This document shows positions 1 through 11,793 of a DNA stretch of 64,000 bases, one piece after another. The stretch is from the NCBI RefSeq assembly GCF_002797355.1, contig NZ_KZ454940.1, positions 824,990-888,989 on the forward strand, in the 5' to 3' direction. Below the pieces are notes generated by a model. The model did no database searches, was not told the DNA's origin, and was given only the letters and a program-made list of their open reading frames with translations. Position 1 is the stretch's first letter, and every line of letters begins with the position of its first letter. This DNA is from Bacillus xiapuensis. Its GTDB lineage: Bacteria; Bacillota; Bacilli; Bacillales; Domibacillaceae. Both the position numbers and the translations under genes were made by a program.

Positions 1-27
1 CTGCTTAATGAAGGAGGAGAGTCCTGA
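1..27 (+). CDS. mcsA: 3' end of mcsA (partial)
   Basis: The first 24 bases read as eight open codons (LLNEGGES) followed by TGA at 25-27, whose last base is the A of the mcsB start codon. A TGATG overlap just upstream of mcsB is what the end of mcsA, the zinc-finger activator of McsB in the ctsR-mcsA-mcsB-clpC operon, would look like. Only the tail is in the window, so the identity rests on position. Confidence 0.5.
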   Translation: MLNEGGES

Positions 28-1082
28 TGTCTTTAGAAAGATTTATGAACCAAGCCGTAAGTTCTTGGATGAGCAGTGAAGGGCCGCATTCAGATATTGT
101 GCTAACTTCCAGAGTGCGTCTTGCAAGAAACTTATCAGAATATAAGTTTCCATCTTTGCTGAAAGCGGAAGAAGCTGCAGCGCTGACAAAGGATGTAGCA
201 GAGGCCGTGCAATCGGATGATTCGTTAGAGCTTCTAATGATGGAGAACTTATCTCCTTTGCAAAAGAGAGTGCTAGTTGAAAAGCATTTAATCAGTCCTT
301 ATCTAGCGAACGCATCCGAGCATGGCGCTGTTCTTCTCACGGAACGAGAAGATATTAGCGTGATGATCAATGAAGAAGACCATATCCGGATTCAATGTTT
401 GTTTCCAGGTTTGCAGCTGAAAGAAGCGTTAGCAAAGGCGGATGAGATTGATGATGCTATTGAGCAAAAGGTGCAGTATGCGTTTGATGAGCAGAAAGGT
501 TATTTAACCAGCTGTCCGACCAACGTAGGAACAGGGTTAAGAGCATCCGTGATGATGCATCTTCCGGGCCTCGTATTAACGCAGCAGCTCAATCGAATTA
601 TTCCGGCTATCAGCCAGTTAGGATTAGTTGTTAGAGGAATTTATGGGGAAGGCAGCGAAGCTTTAGGTAATATATTTCAAATTTCCAACCAGCTGACGCT
701 TGGAAAGTCCGAAGCCGATATTGTCGAAGATTTATTGAGTGTTGTTCATCAAATCATTTCCCAAGAACAGCTGGCAAGAGAGACTTTAGTTCATAACTCC
801 GGCATTCGGTTGGAGGATAAAGTTTTCCGCTCTTATGGTGTTTTAACCAACAGCCGCATTATTGAAACGAAAGAAGCGGCGCAATGCTTGTCCGATGTAA
901 GACTTGGAATTGATATTGGGTATATTCACAATATCTCCAGAAGTATTCTAAATGAATTAATGATTTTAACTCAGCCGGGATTTTTGCAGCAATATGCCGG
1001 CGGGCCGCTTTATCCTGAGGAACGGGATGTCCGGCGGGCGGCACTGATTCGCGAGCGATTGCAGATGGAAGAAAATCGTTGA
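27..1082 (+). CDS. mcsB: Protein-arginine kinase McsB
   Basis: McsB phosphorylates arginine residues on damaged or aggregated proteins, marking them for ClpCP. The 351-aa protein has the phosphagen-kinase fold: an [10 protein letters not shown]-like N-terminal segment (here [10 protein letters not shown]), the NEEDHIR loop near residue 112, and the signature CPTNVGTG near residue 162. The C-terminal RDVRRA element matches the phosphoarginine-sensing RDxxRA motif of the family. AAGGAGG at 11-17 precedes the ATG at 27, which overlaps the mcsA stop. clpC follows 20 bp downstream, the usual class III heat-shock operon order. The CtsR operator would lie upstream of the window. Confidence 0.97.
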   Translation: MSLERFMNQAVSSWMSSEGPHSDIVLTSRVRLARNLSEYKFPSLLKAEEAAALTKDVAEAVQSDDSLELLMMENLSPLQKRVLVEKHLISPYLANASEHGAVLLTEREDISVMINEEDHIRIQCLFPGLQLKEALAKADEIDDAIEQKVQYAFDEQKGYLTSCPTNVGTGLRASVMMHLPGLVLTQQLNRIIPAISQLGLVVRGIYGEGSEALGNIFQISNQLTLGKSEADIVEDLLSVVHQIISQEQLARETLVHNSGIRLEDKVFRSYGVLTNSRIIETKEAAQCLSDVRLGIDIGYIHNISRSILNELMILTQPGFLQQYAGGPLYPEERDVRRAALIRERLQMEENR

Positions 1083-1102
1083 TATAAAGGAGATGGATGT
1101 AT

Positions 1103-3538
1103 ATGATGTTTGGTCGTTTTACCGAAAGAGCTCAGAAGGTATTGGCGCTTGCGCAGGAAGAAGCTATTCGTCTGGGGCACAGCAATATTGGCACGGAACA
1201 TATATTGCTAGGTTTAGTGCGAGAAGGGGAAGGCATTGCTGCCAAAGCCTTGTACGGACTCGGACTCAGCTCTGAAAAAATTCAGCAGGAAGTAGAGAAT
1301 TTAATCGGCAAAGGGGAGGGGGCTGCACAAACGATTCACTACACCCCCCGTGCTAAAAAAGTGACAGAGCTTTCAATGGATGAAGCTAGGAAGCTTGGCC
1401 ATTCCTACGTCGGCACGGAACATATACTGCTGGGCTTAATACGGGAAGGAGAGGGAGTAGCTGCTCGCGTGCTCAGCAATTTAGGTGTCAGCTTAAACAA
1501 AGCTCGCCAGCAAGTTCTGCAACTGCTGGGAAGCAATGAATCAAATGGCCATCAAGGCGGAACGGCCTCTAATGTGAATACACCGACCCTTGACAGCCTG
1601 GCACGCGATTTAACAGCTGTTGCGCGAGAAGGCAGTCTGGATCCGGTCATCGGCCGCAGCAAAGAGATTCAGCGTGTGATCGAAGTGCTCAGCAGAAGAA
1701 CGAAAAACAATCCGGTATTAATCGGTGAACCGGGAGTAGGCAAAACAGCCATTGCTGAGGGGCTTGCTCAGCAAATTATCAATAATGAAGTACCGGAGAC
1801 TCTTCGAAATAAGCGAGTCATGACATTGGATATGGGAACAGTGGTAGCTGGAACGAAGTATCGCGGTGAATTTGAGGATCGCTTAAAGAAAGTAATGGAT
1901 GAAATTCGTCAGGCCGGAAACATTATTCTATTTATCGATGAGCTGCATACGTTGATTGGAGCAGGCGGAGCGGAAGGAGCCATTGATGCCTCCAATATTT
2001 TAAAGCCGTCGCTTGCCCGCGGCGAATTGCAATGCATCGGGGCGACTACTCTGGATGAATACCGCAAATACATTGAAAAAGATGCAGCCCTTGAACGCCG
2101 CTTCCAGCCAATCCAAGTGGATGAACCGTCTCTGGAAGAATCCATTCAGATTTTAAAAGGGTTAAGAGACCGCTATGAAGCTCATCACCGTGTCTCGATT
2201 ACAGATGAAGCTATTGAGGCAGCGGTGAAAATGTCAGACCGCTACATCTCTGATCGGTTTTTGCCGGATAAAGCGATTGACTTGATTGACGAAGCAGGTT
2301 CTAAAGTACGCTTGCGCTCATTTACAACGCCTCCTAATCTCAAAGAGATGGAAATCAAATTAGAAGGCATTCGCAACGAGAAAGACGCCGCAGTCCAAAG
2401 CCAGGAGTTTGAAAAGGCAGCTTCTCTGCGCGATTCCGAGCAAAAGCTGCGGGAAGAATTGGAAAGAACGAAAAATGAATGGAAAGAAAAGCAAGGAAAA
2501 GAGAACAGCGAGGTCACAGTGGAGGATATTGCTATTGTCGTCTCCAGCTGGACGGGAATTCCTGTATCCAAGCTCGCGCAAACAGAAACGGAAAGACTGC
2601 TGAATTTAGAAGAAATTCTCCATTCCCGCCTGATTGGCCAAGAGGAGGCCGTCAAGGCTGTGTCAAAAGCGGTCCGCCGTGCCAGAGCCGGACTGAAAGA
2701 TCCCAAACGCCCGATCGGTTCCTTCATCTTCTTAGGGCCAACAGGCGTCGGAAAAACGGAGCTGGCCAAAGCTTTAGCAGAAGCAATGTTTGGCGACGAG
2801 GATGCGATGATCCGAGTCGACATGTCCGAATATATGGAGAAGCATTCGACTTCCCGGCTTGTAGGATCCCCTCCAGGCTATGTCGGATATGATGAAGGCG
2901 GACAGCTGACAGAGAAAGTTCGCCGCAAGCCGTACTCAGTGATTTTGCTGGATGAAATTGAAAAAGCCCATCCGGATGTATTCAATATACTCTTGCAAGT
3001 GCTAGAAGACGGCCGTTTAACAGATTCTAAGGGACGTACCGTTGATTTCCGCAACACCGTCTTAATCATGACATCCAATGTTGGAGCGCAGTCACTAAAG
3101 CGCAATAAGTATGTCGGGTTCAGTGTTCAAGATGGGGAACAGGACTTTAAAGACATGAAGGAGAAAGTGTTTGAAGAATTGAAGCGCGCCTTTCGTCCTG
3201 AGTTTCTTAACCGCATTGATGAGATGATTGTCTTCCATTCTTTAGAGAAGAAGCATCTGAAAGAAATTGTTACGCTCATGGCGGAGCAATTAACGAACCG
3301 TTTGAAAGAGCAGGAGATTCATGTTGAGCTGACAGAGGCTGCGAAAGAGAAAATCGCAGAGGAAGGATATGATCCTGAATATGGAGCACGCCCATTGCGC
3401 CGGGCGCTTCAGAAACAAGTGGAGGACCGTTTGTCCGAAGAATTGTTAAAAGGGGAAGTATTAAAGGGTCAGCATGTCATTGTGGATGTAGAAAACAACG
3501 AATTTGTTGTGAAAACGAAAGAGCCATCGACTGCCTGA
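1103..3538 (+). CDS. clpC: ATP-dependent Clp protease ATPase subunit ClpC
   Basis: Hsp100 unfoldase that feeds proteins, including arginine-phosphorylated ones, to ClpP. The protein has two N-domain repeats (each with an [10 protein letters not shown] motif, about residues 5-145), AAA-1 with Walker A GEPGVGKT and the [10 protein letters not shown] Walker B, a UVR-type coiled region around residues 420-460, and AAA-2 with GPTGVGKT. The VGF segment near the C-terminus is the ClpP-docking loop. An ATG lies 6 bp upstream at 1097, but AAAGGAGA at 1086-1093 is too close to it. The start at 1103 (MMFGRF) gives correct spacing and 811 aa, matching the family length. Confidence 0.97.
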   Translation: MMFGRFTERAQKVLALAQEEAIRLGHSNIGTEHILLGLVREGEGIAAKALYGLGLSSEKIQQEVENLIGKGEGAAQTIHYTPRAKKVTELSMDEARKLGHSYVGTEHILLGLIREGEGVAARVLSNLGVSLNKARQQVLQLLGSNESNGHQGGTASNVNTPTLDSLARDLTAVAREGSLDPVIGRSKEIQRVIEVLSRRTKNNPVLIGEPGVGKTAIAEGLAQQIINNEVPETLRNKRVMTLDMGTVVAGTKYRGEFEDRLKKVMDEIRQAGNIILFIDELHTLIGAGGAEGAIDASNILKPSLARGELQCIGATTLDEYRKYIEKDAALERRFQPIQVDEPSLEESIQILKGLRDRYEAHHRVSITDEAIEAAVKMSDRYISDRFLPDKAIDLIDEAGSKVRLRSFTTPPNLKEMEIKLEGIRNEKDAAVQSQEFEKAASLRDSEQKLREELERTKNEWKEKQGKENSEVTVEDIAIVVSSWTGIPVSKLAQTETERLLNLEEILHSRLIGQEEAVKAVSKAVRRARAGLKDPKRPIGSFIFLGPTGVGKTELAKALAEAMFGDEDAMIRVDMSEYMEKHSTSRLVGSPPGYVGYDEGGQLTEKVRRKPYSVILLDEIEKAHPDVFNILLQVLEDGRLTDSKGRTVDFRNTVLIMTSNVGAQSLKRNKYVGFSVQDGEQDFKDMKEKVFEELKRAFRPEFLNRIDEMIVFHSLEKKHLKEIVTLMAEQLTNRLKEQEIHVELTEAAKEKIAEEGYDPEYGARPLRRALQKQVEDRLSEELLKGEVLKGQHVIVDVENNEFVVKTKEPSTA

Positions 3539-3549
3539 ATAATGGAGGA

Positions 3550-3586
3550 AGGGTGCAGATGCTGATTGCGGCTGCACCCTTTTCTC
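3550..3586 (+). terminator. Terminator after clpC
   Basis: AGGGTGCAG at 3550-3558 pairs perfectly with CTGCACCCT at 3572-3580, followed by a T-rich run. It closes the mcsA-mcsB-clpC heat-shock operon and separates it from radA, although it lies only about 45 bp before the radA start, so radA may depend on readthrough or an internal promoter. Confidence 0.8.
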
Positions 3587-3628
3587 TTATATTTCTGTAT
3601 TGAGGACAAAAAAGATAGAGGTGCATGT

Positions 3629-5002
3629 ATGGTAAAGAAAAAGACAAAATTTATTTGTCAGTCATGCGGATATGAATCACCCAAGTGGATGGGAAGATGC
3701 CCTGGCTGCAATCAATGGAATCAAATGGTGGAGGAAGTGGCGGTAACAGGAACGCCAAAGCGGACATTTATGCATTCGGAATCAACAGTCGCTGCAAAGC
3801 CCGCCAAGCTGTCTGCCGTAGAAACCGTGCAGGAGCCGAGAGTGACCACGGAGATAAAGGAGTTTAACCGCGTGCTTGGCGGCGGTGTAGTGCCCGGTTC
3901 ATTAATATTGATAGGTGGTGATCCGGGAATTGGCAAGTCCACCTTGCTATTGCAGGTTTCTTCGCAGCTAAGCGCCAAGAGAAATAAAGTCCTGTATATA
4001 TCGGGGGAAGAATCAATCAAGCAGACAAAACTGCGGGCGGACCGGTTAGCTGTTAAGAATGACCAGCTATTTATTTATTCTGAAACAAACTTGCAGCTAA
4101 TTCATGCAGCCATTCAAGAGATGAAACCGGCTTTTGTCATTATCGACTCCATCCAAACCGTCTATCACCCTGAAGTGACATCCGCACCCGGAAGCGTATC
4201 TCAAGTGAGAGAATGTACAGCAGAGCTGATGCGAATCGCTAAAATGAATGGGATAGCGATCTTTATTGTCGGGCATGTGACGAAAGAAGGTGCTATTGCC
4301 GGACCTCGATTATTGGAACATATGGTGGACACTGTGTTATATTTTGAAGGAGAGCGTCACCACACCTATCGGATATTGCGTGCTGTGAAAAACCGATTTG
4401 GCTCCACTAATGAAATGGGCATTTTTGAAATGAAGGAAATGGGATTGGAGGAAGTAGCCAACCCATCGGAAATATTCTTGGAAGAGCGTTCGCAAGGGGC
4501 ATCCGGTTCAACGGTTGTCGCTTCTATGGAAGGCACGAGACCCGTGCTTGTAGAAATTCAAGCCCTTATTTCTCCTACTGTTTTCGGTAATCCGCGGCGG
4601 ATGGCAACGGGCATTGACCATAACCGCGTCACGCTTTTAATGGCAGTGCTTGAAAAGCGGGTTGGACTGCTGCTGCAAAATCAAGATGCATACTTGAAGG
4701 TTGCTGGAGGGGTTAAGCTCGATGAGCCGGCGATTGATCTGGCTGTGACAGTCAGCATTGCTTCCAGCTTTCGAGATGAGCCGACCAATCCGAGCGACTG
4801 CATAATCGGAGAAGTGGGATTGACAGGAGAGGTCAGAAGAGTATCAAGAATTGAGCAAAGAGTCTCTGAAGCAGCTAAGCTAGGTTTTACACGCATCATT
4901 ATTCCCGCTAATAATTTAGGGGGATGGAAAATACCGAATAATGTTAAGGTGGTAGGCGTGTCTACGGTAAATGAAGCGTTGAAGGCGGTTTTTGGTAAGT
5001 GA
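3629..5002 (+). CDS. radA: DNA repair protein RadA (branch migration helicase-like)
   Basis: RadA processes recombination intermediates. The 457-aa protein has an N-terminal C4 zinc finger (CQSCG...CPGC, residues 10-27), a RecA-like core with Walker [10 protein letters not shown], the diagnostic KNRFG motif near residue 253, and a Lon-protease-like C-terminal domain. An upstream in-frame extension to 3566 exists but lies inside the preceding terminator. AGAGGTG just before the ATG at 3629 and the family length support 3629. In Bacillus the next gene is normally disA; here yacL follows directly. Confidence 0.96.
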   Translation: MVKKKTKFICQSCGYESPKWMGRCPGCNQWNQMVEEVAVTGTPKRTFMHSESTVAAKPAKLSAVETVQEPRVTTEIKEFNRVLGGGVVPGSLILIGGDPGIGKSTLLLQVSSQLSAKRNKVLYISGEESIKQTKLRADRLAVKNDQLFIYSETNLQLIHAAIQEMKPAFVIIDSIQTVYHPEVTSAPGSVSQVRECTAELMRIAKMNGIAIFIVGHVTKEGAIAGPRLLEHMVDTVLYFEGERHHTYRILRAVKNRFGSTNEMGIFEMKEMGLEEVANPSEIFLEERSQGASGSTVVASMEGTRPVLVEIQALISPTVFGNPRRMATGIDHNRVTLLMAVLEKRVGLLLQNQDAYLKVAGGVKLDEPAIDLAVTVSIASSFRDEPTNPSDCIIGEVGLTGEVRRVSRIEQRVSEAAKLGFTRIIIPANNLGGWKIPNNVKVVGVSTVNEALKAVFGK

Positions 5003-5031
5003 TTACCTTTCGAAATAGGGTATAATAGATT

Positions 5032-5062
5032 ACCGCTCTTGAGGCTTTAGAGCGGTTTATTG
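5032..5062 (+). terminator. Hairpin/weak terminator between radA and yacL
   Basis: ACCGCTCT (5032-5039) pairs with AGAGCGGT (5049-5056) and is followed by a short TTTATTG tract. It probably reduces readthrough from radA. The T-run is weak, so it could also be an mRNA stabilising hairpin. Confidence 0.5.
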
Positions 5063-5073
5063 AAAAAACACGG

Positions 5074-5100
5074 TTGCGAATGGAAAAAAGTGTTTATAAT
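5074..5100 (+). promoter_or_regulatory. Candidate SigA promoter for yacL-ispD-ispF
   Basis: TTGCGA (5074-5079) and TATAAT (5095-5100) with a 15-bp spacer, 24 bp before the yacL start. The -10 is perfect but the spacer is short, so this is moderate evidence. It sits where disA would otherwise be and could drive yacL independently of radA. Confidence 0.45.
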
Positions 5101-5123
5101 AAATACGAGGAGGTGAAGAGGGA

Positions 5124-6218
5124 ATGTTAAAGCGTCTCGTGCAGGCGGGATTTATTATATTAGGCGGCACATTAGGTGTTATTCTTATTCCGGACTTATT
5201 AAAATTAATTAGCTTAGATCAAGTGCACTTAATAAATAACCCGTATGTTGCAGCGATACTAGGAGCGATTATTTTCTATATGCTGACCTTTTGGGCAGTT
5301 GATTATATTGTGGGTTTTGTAAAATGGCTGGAAGATCGGATCGTTACCGCTCCATTGACGGACATTCTTTCTGGAAGTTTAGGCTTAATCTTAGGGTTGA
5401 TTGTCGCTTTTTTGGCAGGGAATACACTAAATTCGATTGAAAATCCCATTGCCAGTACGGTGGCCCCCATCTTTTTAACACTGTTACTCGGTTATCTAGG
5501 CTTCCAAGTCGGGTTAAAAAAGCGGGATGAAATAAAAGGTCTCTTTTCTTTAAATAAAGGCGCAAAGAAAAAAGAAGCCGAAGCGGCAGAAACACCTAGG
5601 CAGTCAAAGAACTATTATAAAATTTTAGACACGAGTGTCATCATCGACGGAAGAATTGCGGATATTTGCCAAACTGGGTTTTTGGAGGGCTGCTTGATTA
5701 TTCCGCATTTTGTTTTGGAAGAGCTTCAGCATATTGCTGATTCCTCCGATACACTTAAACGGACCAAAGGACGCCGGGGGTTGGATATTTTAAACCGCAT
5801 TCAAAAGAAAATTTCAGTCGATGTAGAAATCACTGAGCGAGATTTTGAAGATATTCATGAAGTTGACAGCAAGCTGGTCAAGCTTGCTAAAGAAATGCAG
5901 GGAATTGTCGTAACCAACGATTTTAATTTAAACAAAGTTTGTGAGCTGCAAAACGTGCAGGTGCTGAATATTAATGATTTAGCCAATGCTGTTAAGCCGC
6001 TGGTGATTCCTGGTGAGGAAATGCAAATACTGGTGATCAAAGACGGGAAAGAGCAAAAGCAAGGCATTGGCTATTTAGATGACGGTACCATGATCGTCGT
6101 GGAAGAAGGGCGAGATTATATTGGCAAGCAAATCGATGTGATTGTGACGAGTGTGCTGCAAACGTCAGCAGGCCGAATGATTTTTGCCAAGCCGAAATTA
6201 GCTGAAAAAGCGCTTTAA
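5124..6218 (+). CDS. yacL: Membrane-anchored PIN/TRAM domain protein YacL
   Basis: A 364-aa protein with four predicted hydrophobic segments in roughly the first 130 residues, a charged linker, then a PIN nuclease-like domain starting at [15 protein letters not shown] (first catalytic-type Asp in LDTS, later Asp residues in VVTNDFN) and a C-terminal TRAM-like domain. This is the architecture of Bacillus YacL. Its exact role is not established to my knowledge; the domains suggest RNA binding or cleavage at the membrane. GAGGAGG precedes the ATG. ispD starts 14 bp downstream, so it is likely co-transcribed. Confidence 0.92.
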   Translation: MLKRLVQAGFIILGGTLGVILIPDLLKLISLDQVHLINNPYVAAILGAIIFYMLTFWAVDYIVGFVKWLEDRIVTAPLTDILSGSLGLILGLIVAFLAGNTLNSIENPIASTVAPIFLTLLLGYLGFQVGLKKRDEIKGLFSLNKGAKKKEAEAAETPRQSKNYYKILDTSVIIDGRIADICQTGFLEGCLIIPHFVLEELQHIADSSDTLKRTKGRRGLDILNRIQKKISVDVEITERDFEDIHEVDSKLVKLAKEMQGIVVTNDFNLNKVCELQNVQVLNINDLANAVKPLVIPGEEMQILVIKDGKEQKQGIGYLDDGTMIVVEEGRDYIGKQIDVIVTSVLQTSAGRMIFAKPKLAEKAL

Positions 6219-6232
6219 AGGGGTATGGTTGA

Positions 6233-6919
<687 letters not shown>

Positions 6920-6938
6920 AGCTTAAAGGAGAAAGAAC

Positions 6939-7421
6939 ATGTTTCGTATTGGACAAGGCTTTGATGTGCACCAGTTAGCAGAAGGCCGCCCATTAATTAT
7001 TGGGGGCATTGAGATACCCTATGAAAAAGGATTGCTGGGACATTCCGATGCCGACGTGCTATTGCATACAGTAGCGGATGCATGTCTTGGAGCGATTGGA
7101 GAAGGGGATATCGGCAAGCATTTTCCAGATACGGATCCGGCGTTTAAAGGAGCGGATTCCGCTGTTTTGCTTGAGCGTGTGTGGCAGCTTGTGAAAGATC
7201 GCGGCTATGCTTTAGGAAATATAGACTGTACCATTATTGCCCAGAAACCCAAAATGGCTCCCCATATTGAGAGCATGAGAACAAGAATTGCGCAGCTGCT
7301 GGAGGCAGACAGCTCCCAAGTGAATGTCAAAGCGACCACCACTGAAAAGCTTGGCTTTGCCGGACGGGAAGAAGGAATCGCCGCGCAAGCCACGGTACTT
7401 TTAGTAAAGAGTAAAGGCTAA
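6939..7421 (+). CDS. ispF: 2-C-methyl-D-erythritol 2,4-cyclodiphosphate synthase
   Basis: Zinc enzyme that cyclises CDP-ME 2-phosphate in the MEP pathway. The 160-aa protein carries GQGFDVH (metal-binding Asp and His near residues 8-10), [10 protein letters not shown] (residues 33-42) and [16 protein letters not shown] near the C-terminus, all IspF signatures. TAAAGGAGA precedes the ATG. It acts after IspD (and IspE, not in this window). Confidence 0.97.
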   Translation: MFRIGQGFDVHQLAEGRPLIIGGIEIPYEKGLLGHSDADVLLHTVADACLGAIGEGDIGKHFPDTDPAFKGADSAVLLERVWQLVKDRGYALGNIDCTIIAQKPKMAPHIESMRTRIAQLLEADSSQVNVKATTTEKLGFAGREEGIAAQATVLLVKSKG

Positions 7422-7512
7422 TCACCTTTCTTCTGCAGGACAACGGTGGTAGAATGATAAGATCACTGCATTTAATATAAGCATTTAGGGATAAACTGAG
7501 GAGGAAAATGGA

Positions 7513-8973
7513 ATGGCTAATGACATTCGTGTGCGTTATGCGCCAAGCCCAACAGGCCACCTACATATTGGAAATGCGCGGACAGCGCTGTTTAATTATT
7601 TATTTGCCCGCAGTCAAGGCGGAAAATTTATTATTCGAATCGAGGATACCGATCAAAAACGAAACATTGAAGGCGGCGAGCAAAGTCAGCTGACCTATTT
7701 GCGCTGGCTTGGGATGGATTGGGACGAAGGTGTAGATGTAGGCGGAGAGTATGGTCCCTATCGTCAATCAGAGCGGAATCATATTTATAAAAAGTATTAT
7801 GAGCAGCTGCTGGAAGAAGGCAAAGCTTATAAGTGCTATTGTACTTCAGAGGAGCTTGAAGCAGAACGGGAAGCTCAGCAGGCAGCGGGAAAAGATATGC
7901 CCGGATATTCTGGAAAATGCCGTCATTTAACGGCAGAAGAGCAAGCCAAACTTGAAGCGGAAGGACGGCAGCCAAGCATTCGTATTAAAGTGCCTAAGGG
8001 AGAAGTGCTGGCCTTTACCGATATGGTAAAAGGGGAAGTGTCTTTTGACTCCGATGATATAAATGATTTTGTCATTGTCAAAAGAGACGGCACACCAACG
8101 TATAATTTTGCTGTCGCGGTAGATGACTATTTAATGGAAATGACCCACGTATTGCGCGGAGACGACCATATTTCCAATACTCCAAAGCAATTATTGATAT
8201 ATAAAGCGCTCGGCTGGGAACCGCCAATCTTCGGTCATATGACGCTGATCGTCAACGAAAGCCGCAAAAAATTAAGTAAGCGTGATGAGTCGATCATTCA
8301 ATTTATTGAGCAATACAAGGATCTTGGCTACTTGCCTGAAGCGCTGTTTAACTTTATTGCCCTGCTTGGCTGGTCTCCTAAGGGAGAAGAGGAAATTTTC
8401 TCGAAAGAAGAATTTATCGAAATCTTTGATGCTGAGCGTTTGTCTAAATCCCCGGCTTTATTTGATCAGCAAAAGCTCGTGTGGATGAATAATCAGTATA
8501 TGAAACAAGCGGATCTGGACCGAGTGGTTGATCTTGCGCTACCACATTTAATCAAAGCGGGCCGAATCACTGAAAATCTTTCTGGCGAGCAGCAAGAATG
8601 GGTTCGTCATTTAATTGCTCTTTATCAAGAAAAAATGAGCTATGGAGCGGAAATTGTCGAGCTATCAGAGCTGTTCTTTAAGGAGGATATTGCGTATGAG
8701 GCTGAAGCAAAAGAGGTGCTTCAGGAAGAGCAAGTTCCTGAAGTGATGGCTGCCTTCCTTGCAAAGGTTAAAGAACTGGAAACATTTGAAGCCGACGAAA
8801 TAAAAAAAGCGATAAAGGCTGTTCAAAAAGAAACAGGCCATAAAGGCAAGAAGCTGTTTATGCCGATCCGTGCGGCGGTTACAGGCCAAACTCACGGCCC
8901 GGATCTGCCGAAAGCAATCGAATTGCTCGGCCAAGAGACAGTGCAAGCAAGAGTGGCAAAGATTATCGGTTAA
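7513..8973 (+). CDS. gltX: Glutamyl-tRNA synthetase
   Basis: Class I synthetase of 486 aa that charges tRNA-Glu (and in Bacillus-type organisms tRNA-Gln, corrected later by GatCAB). It has the HIGH-type motif in [13 protein letters not shown] (residues 11-23) and the KMSKS-type motif KLSKRD near residue 255, then an anticodon-binding helical domain. The 91-bp gap from ispF holds an extended -10-like TGGTAGAAT at 7447-7455 without a clear -35, so a separate promoter is possible. GAGGAAAATGGA precedes the ATG. A T-box leader begins right after the stop. Confidence 0.97.
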   Translation: MANDIRVRYAPSPTGHLHIGNARTALFNYLFARSQGGKFIIRIEDTDQKRNIEGGEQSQLTYLRWLGMDWDEGVDVGGEYGPYRQSERNHIYKKYYEQLLEEGKAYKCYCTSEELEAEREAQQAAGKDMPGYSGKCRHLTAEEQAKLEAEGRQPSIRIKVPKGEVLAFTDMVKGEVSFDSDDINDFVIVKRDGTPTYNFAVAVDDYLMEMTHVLRGDDHISNTPKQLLIYKALGWEPPIFGHMTLIVNESRKKLSKRDESIIQFIEQYKDLGYLPEALFNFIALLGWSPKGEEEIFSKEEFIEIFDAERLSKSPALFDQQKLVWMNNQYMKQADLDRVVDLALPHLIKAGRITENLSGEQQEWVRHLIALYQEKMSYGAEIVELSELFFKEDIAYEAEAKEVLQEEQVPEVMAAFLAKVKELETFEADEIKKAIKAVQKETGHKGKKLFMPIRAAVTGQTHGPDLPKAIELLGQETVQARVAKIIG

Positions 8974-8998
8974 CATTTATCTATAAATGTAATATATT
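8970..8998 (+). promoter_or_regulatory. SigA promoter for the cysE-cysS operon
   Basis: TTAACA (8970-8975), 17-bp spacer, TATATT (8993-8998). The -35 overlaps the gltX stop codon. The position just ahead of the T-box leader makes it the obvious start point for the cysES transcript. Confidence 0.65.
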
Positions 8999-9039
8999 AT
9001 GTTTAGAAGAGTGTTGGCCTTGAACTGAATAACCAAGCG

Positions 9040-9285
9040 TTGAAAAGGAAAAGTAAATGATTGAAGCTTCTCAGAGAGGATCGTCACCGGCTGCGAGCGT
9101 TCCAAGTTATTCAATCATTGAAGTGCCCCTTGGAGTCTGCTGCTGAAAGGGAACGAGTAAGCAGCGGCGGGAACTCCCGTTATCAGTTGAAAGTTGGAGG
9201 AATGGCTCAGCTTTATCTTCATTCCTCAAACAGAGTGGAACCGCGTGAATGAAACGTCTCTGTCAGATCAGAGGCGTTTTTGTTT
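9040..9285 (+). promoter_or_regulatory. T-box riboswitch (tRNA-Cys responsive, inferred) upstream of cysE
   Basis: The leader contains the canonical T-box AGAGTGGAACCGCG at 9232-9245, a stem III-like CGGG...CCCG segment near 9168-9180, an AGAGAGGA-type stem I element near 9071, and a terminator at its 3' end. Uncharged tRNA pairing with the T-box bulge would stabilise the antiterminator. Tandem TGC codons at 9138-9143 are candidate Cys specifiers. The downstream genes, serine acetyltransferase and Cys-tRNA synthetase, match a Cys T-box as known upstream of Bacillus cysES. The specifier assignment is by eye and uncertain. This leader fills the 350-bp gap between gltX and cysE. Confidence 0.88.
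9253..9285 (+). terminator. T-box leader terminator
   Basis: AACGTCTCTG (9253-9262) pairs with CAGAGGCGTT (9269-9278), with one G-U pair, followed by TTTTGTTTT. It lies directly after the T-box sequence, so it is the regulated intrinsic terminator of the cysES riboswitch. Confidence 0.85.
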
Positions 9286-9323
9286 TGCTTGAAATCACCA
9301 ATAGGAAGAGGGGAGGAATTGCA

Positions 9324-9974
9324 GTGCTTAAAATGCTTAAAGAAGATATTGATACGATATTTGAGCAGGATCCGGCTGCCCGAAGCTATATGGAAGTGAT
9401 TTTAACGTACTCTGGATTACATGCGATATGGAGTCATCGTTTAGCTCATGGCTTTTATAAGAGAAAGTTTTATTTCCTCGCCCGCTTGATCTCACAAATC
9501 AGCCGTTTCTTCACTGGGATTGAAATTCATCCCGGAGCGAAGATTGGCCGCCGGCTATTCATTGACCATGGCATGGGTGTGGTGATTGGTGAAACATGTG
9601 AGATTGGCAATAATGTCACTTTGTATCAAGGCGTCACCCTTGGAGGCACCGGCAAAGAAAAAGGCAAGCGGCACCCAACAGTGAAGGATAACGCACTCAT
9701 AGCGACCGGGGCGAAGGTGCTTGGCTCCATTACAGTCGGAGAGAATTCGAAAATCGGCGCAGGTTCCGTAGTACTGAAGGATGTTCCTCCTAATTCAACC
9801 GTTGTCGGCATCCCTGGGAAAATCGTCGTTCGCGACGGCAAGAAAATAAAAAAGGATTTGAATCACAGAGATTTGCCGGACCCTGTAGCGGATCGGATCA
9901 TAGAGATGGAGAAGGAAATAAATCATCTTAAACAAGAGCTTGAAGAGGTTAGGAAAGGAGTCTATCAAAAATGA
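9324..9974 (+). CDS. cysE: Serine O-acetyltransferase
   Basis: Makes O-acetylserine from serine and acetyl-CoA, the first step of cysteine synthesis. The protein has the helical N-terminal SATase domain ([15 protein letters not shown]) and a left-handed beta-helix hexapeptide domain with [20 protein letters not shown] and [12 protein letters not shown]. The reading frame is open further upstream into the T-box, but GGGGAGG at 9310-9316 sets a GTG start at 9324, giving 216 aa, the family length. It overlaps cysS by four bases (ATGA). Confidence 0.95.
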   Translation: MLKMLKEDIDTIFEQDPAARSYMEVILTYSGLHAIWSHRLAHGFYKRKFYFLARLISQISRFFTGIEIHPGAKIGRRLFIDHGMGVVIGETCEIGNNVTLYQGVTLGGTGKEKGKRHPTVKDNALIATGAKVLGSITVGENSKIGAGSVVLKDVPPNSTVVGIPGKIVVRDGKKIKKDLNHRDLPDPVADRIIEMEKEINHLKQELEEVRKGVYQK

Positions 9975-11368
9975 CGATACGCCTTTATAATACGCTCACG
10001 CGTGAGAAAGAGGAGTTTGTTCCTTTAGAAGAAGGAAAAGTGAAGATGTACGTTTGCGGGCCGACTGTTTATAACTACATTCATATCGGCAACGCCCGCC
10101 CGGCCATCGTATTTGATACAGTGCGCCGCTATTTTCAATACAGAGGCTTTGAAGTAGAATTTGTTTCGAACTTTACCGATGTCGATGATAAATTGATTAA
10201 AACAGCAAGGGAGCTCGGTGAGGAAGTACCGGTGATTGCTGAGCGCTTTATTAAGGCTTATTTTGCAGATATTGAAGCGCTGGGCTGCCAAAAAGCGGAT
10301 GTTCATCCGCGGGTAACGGAAAACATCGAATCGATCATTGACTTTATCAGCGCGCTGATCGACAAAGGATATGCTTATGAATCAGAGGGGGATGTATATT
10401 ACCGGACAAGACAATTTGACGGCTATGGGAAGCTGTCTCACCAGTCCATTGATGAGTTAAAGGTTGGCGCCCGAATTGACGTTGGGGAAAAGAAGGAAGA
10501 TGCTCTCGACTTTGTGTTGTGGAAGGCCGCTAAGGAAGGGGAAATATCCTGGGACAGTCCATGGGGAAAGGGCCGGCCGGGGTGGCATATTGAATGCTCA
10601 GCCATGGCTAAGAAATATTTGGGTGAGACGATTGATATTCACGCAGGAGGCCAAGACTTGGCATTCCCTCATCATGAAAATGAAATCGCCCAATCGGAAG
10701 CCTTAACTGATAAGCCTTTTGCCCGCTACTGGATGCATAATGGCTATATTAATATAAATAATGAAAAAATGTCGAAGTCGCTGGGGAATTTTGTTCTGGT
10801 GCATGATATTATTCAGCATATTGATCCGCAAGTACTCCGCTTTTTCATGTTATCGGTGCATTACCGCCATCCGATTCATTACAGTGAGGAGCTGCTGGAG
10901 AATGCCAAGGCAGCGCTTGAACGGCTGACAACCACCTATGAAAACTTAAAGCACCGCAAACAAGCTAGCAGCAATTTAACAGACAGTGACGAAGCTTGGC
11001 TGGCTAAAGCGGCAGCAGTCCAACAGCAATTTATAAAAGAAATGGATGATGACTTTAACACCGCCAATGCGATTTCGGTTTTGTTTGATTTGGCGAAGCA
11101 GGCGAATTATTACTTAATGGAGCCGCATACTTCCGAGCAGGTGATCGATGCGTTTATGAACCGCTTTGAAGATTTGTTCTTTGTGCTTGGGTTGAAGCTT
11201 GAAGAGGAAGAATGGCTGGATGAAGAGATTGAAGCATTAATTGAGCAGCGGACAAAAGCGAGACAGGAGCGCAATTTTCAGCTGGCCGATGAAATACGTG
11301 ATAAGCTAAAGGAAATGAATATTATTCTGGAAGATACGCCTCAGGGCATCCGTTGGAAAAGAGGATGA
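9971..11368 (+). CDS. cysS: Cysteinyl-tRNA synthetase
   Basis: Class I synthetase of 465 aa. Zinc-site Cys in [15 protein letters not shown] (residues 28-42, containing the HIGH motif), a second Cys in HIECSAMA, the HHENE segment, and KMSKS near residue 266 are all visible. Translationally coupled to cysE by the ATGA overlap and under the same T-box, so cysteine biosynthesis and charging respond together to uncharged tRNA-Cys. mrnC follows after 3 bp. Confidence 0.97.
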   Translation: MTIRLYNTLTREKEEFVPLEEGKVKMYVCGPTVYNYIHIGNARPAIVFDTVRRYFQYRGFEVEFVSNFTDVDDKLIKTARELGEEVPVIAERFIKAYFADIEALGCQKADVHPRVTENIESIIDFISALIDKGYAYESEGDVYYRTRQFDGYGKLSHQSIDELKVGARIDVGEKKEDALDFVLWKAAKEGEISWDSPWGKGRPGWHIECSAMAKKYLGETIDIHAGGQDLAFPHHENEIAQSEALTDKPFARYWMHNGYININNEKMSKSLGNFVLVHDIIQHIDPQVLRFFMLSVHYRHPIHYSEELLENAKAALERLTTTYENLKHRKQASSNLTDSDEAWLAKAAAVQQQFIKEMDDDFNTANAISVLFDLAKQANYYLMEPHTSEQVIDAFMNRFEDLFFVLGLKLEEEEWLDEEIEALIEQRTKARQERNFQLADEIRDKLKEMNIILEDTPQGIRWKRG

Positions 11369-11371
11369 AGC

Positions 11372-11791
11372 ATGCTTGAGTTTGAACCGTTGAAAGAGGC
11401 AAAGCAAATGAACAGCCTGGCCCTTGCCTATATGGGCGATGCTATTTATGAAGTGTACGTCCGTCGTTATCTCTTAGCATTGGGCAGGGTCAAGCCGCAC
11501 TTATTGCATAAAGAGGCGACTCATTATGTGTCGGCCAAAGCGCAGGCAAAATTTTTATTTATACTGCTGGATCAGGATATGCTGAATGAAGAGGAGTTAG
11601 CTGTTGTCAGAAGAGGACGCAATGCGAAGTCGGGAAGCGTGCCGAAGAACACAGATGTGCAGACGTACCGCTACAGCACAGCCTTTGAGGCGCTTCTCGG
11701 TTTCTTGTTCCTGACAGGGCAGGATAAGCGCATGGTAGAATTAATAGAATACAGTCTAAAGCAGAATATTGAAAAGAAAGGAGGAAGATAA
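11372..11791 (+). CDS. mrnC: Mini-ribonuclease 3
   Basis: A 139-aa RNase III catalytic domain without a dsRNA-binding domain. The [18 protein letters not shown] segment (residues 18-35) carries the acidic catalytic signature of Mini-III, which matures 23S rRNA ends in Bacillus. The gene is tightly packed between cysS and rlmB, the standard order. A GAGGATGAAG ribosome binding site overlaps the cysS stop region. Confidence 0.95.
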   Translation: MLEFEPLKEAKQMNSLALAYMGDAIYEVYVRRYLLALGRVKPHLLHKEATHYVSAKAQAKFLFILLDQDMLNEEELAVVRRGRNAKSGSVPKNTDVQTYRYSTAFEALLGFLFLTGQDKRMVELIEYSLKQNIEKKGGR

Positions 11792-11793
11792 AC

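Noticed and set aside
2242-2823. 193-codon open frame on the minus strand inside clpC
   Set aside because: It mirrors a strongly conserved gene and its translation (Ser/Arg-rich) looks like an antisense shadow without a ribosome binding site.
9061-9252. Short plus-strand frame before cysE
   Set aside because: It lies entirely in the T-box leader, whose structural elements explain the sequence.
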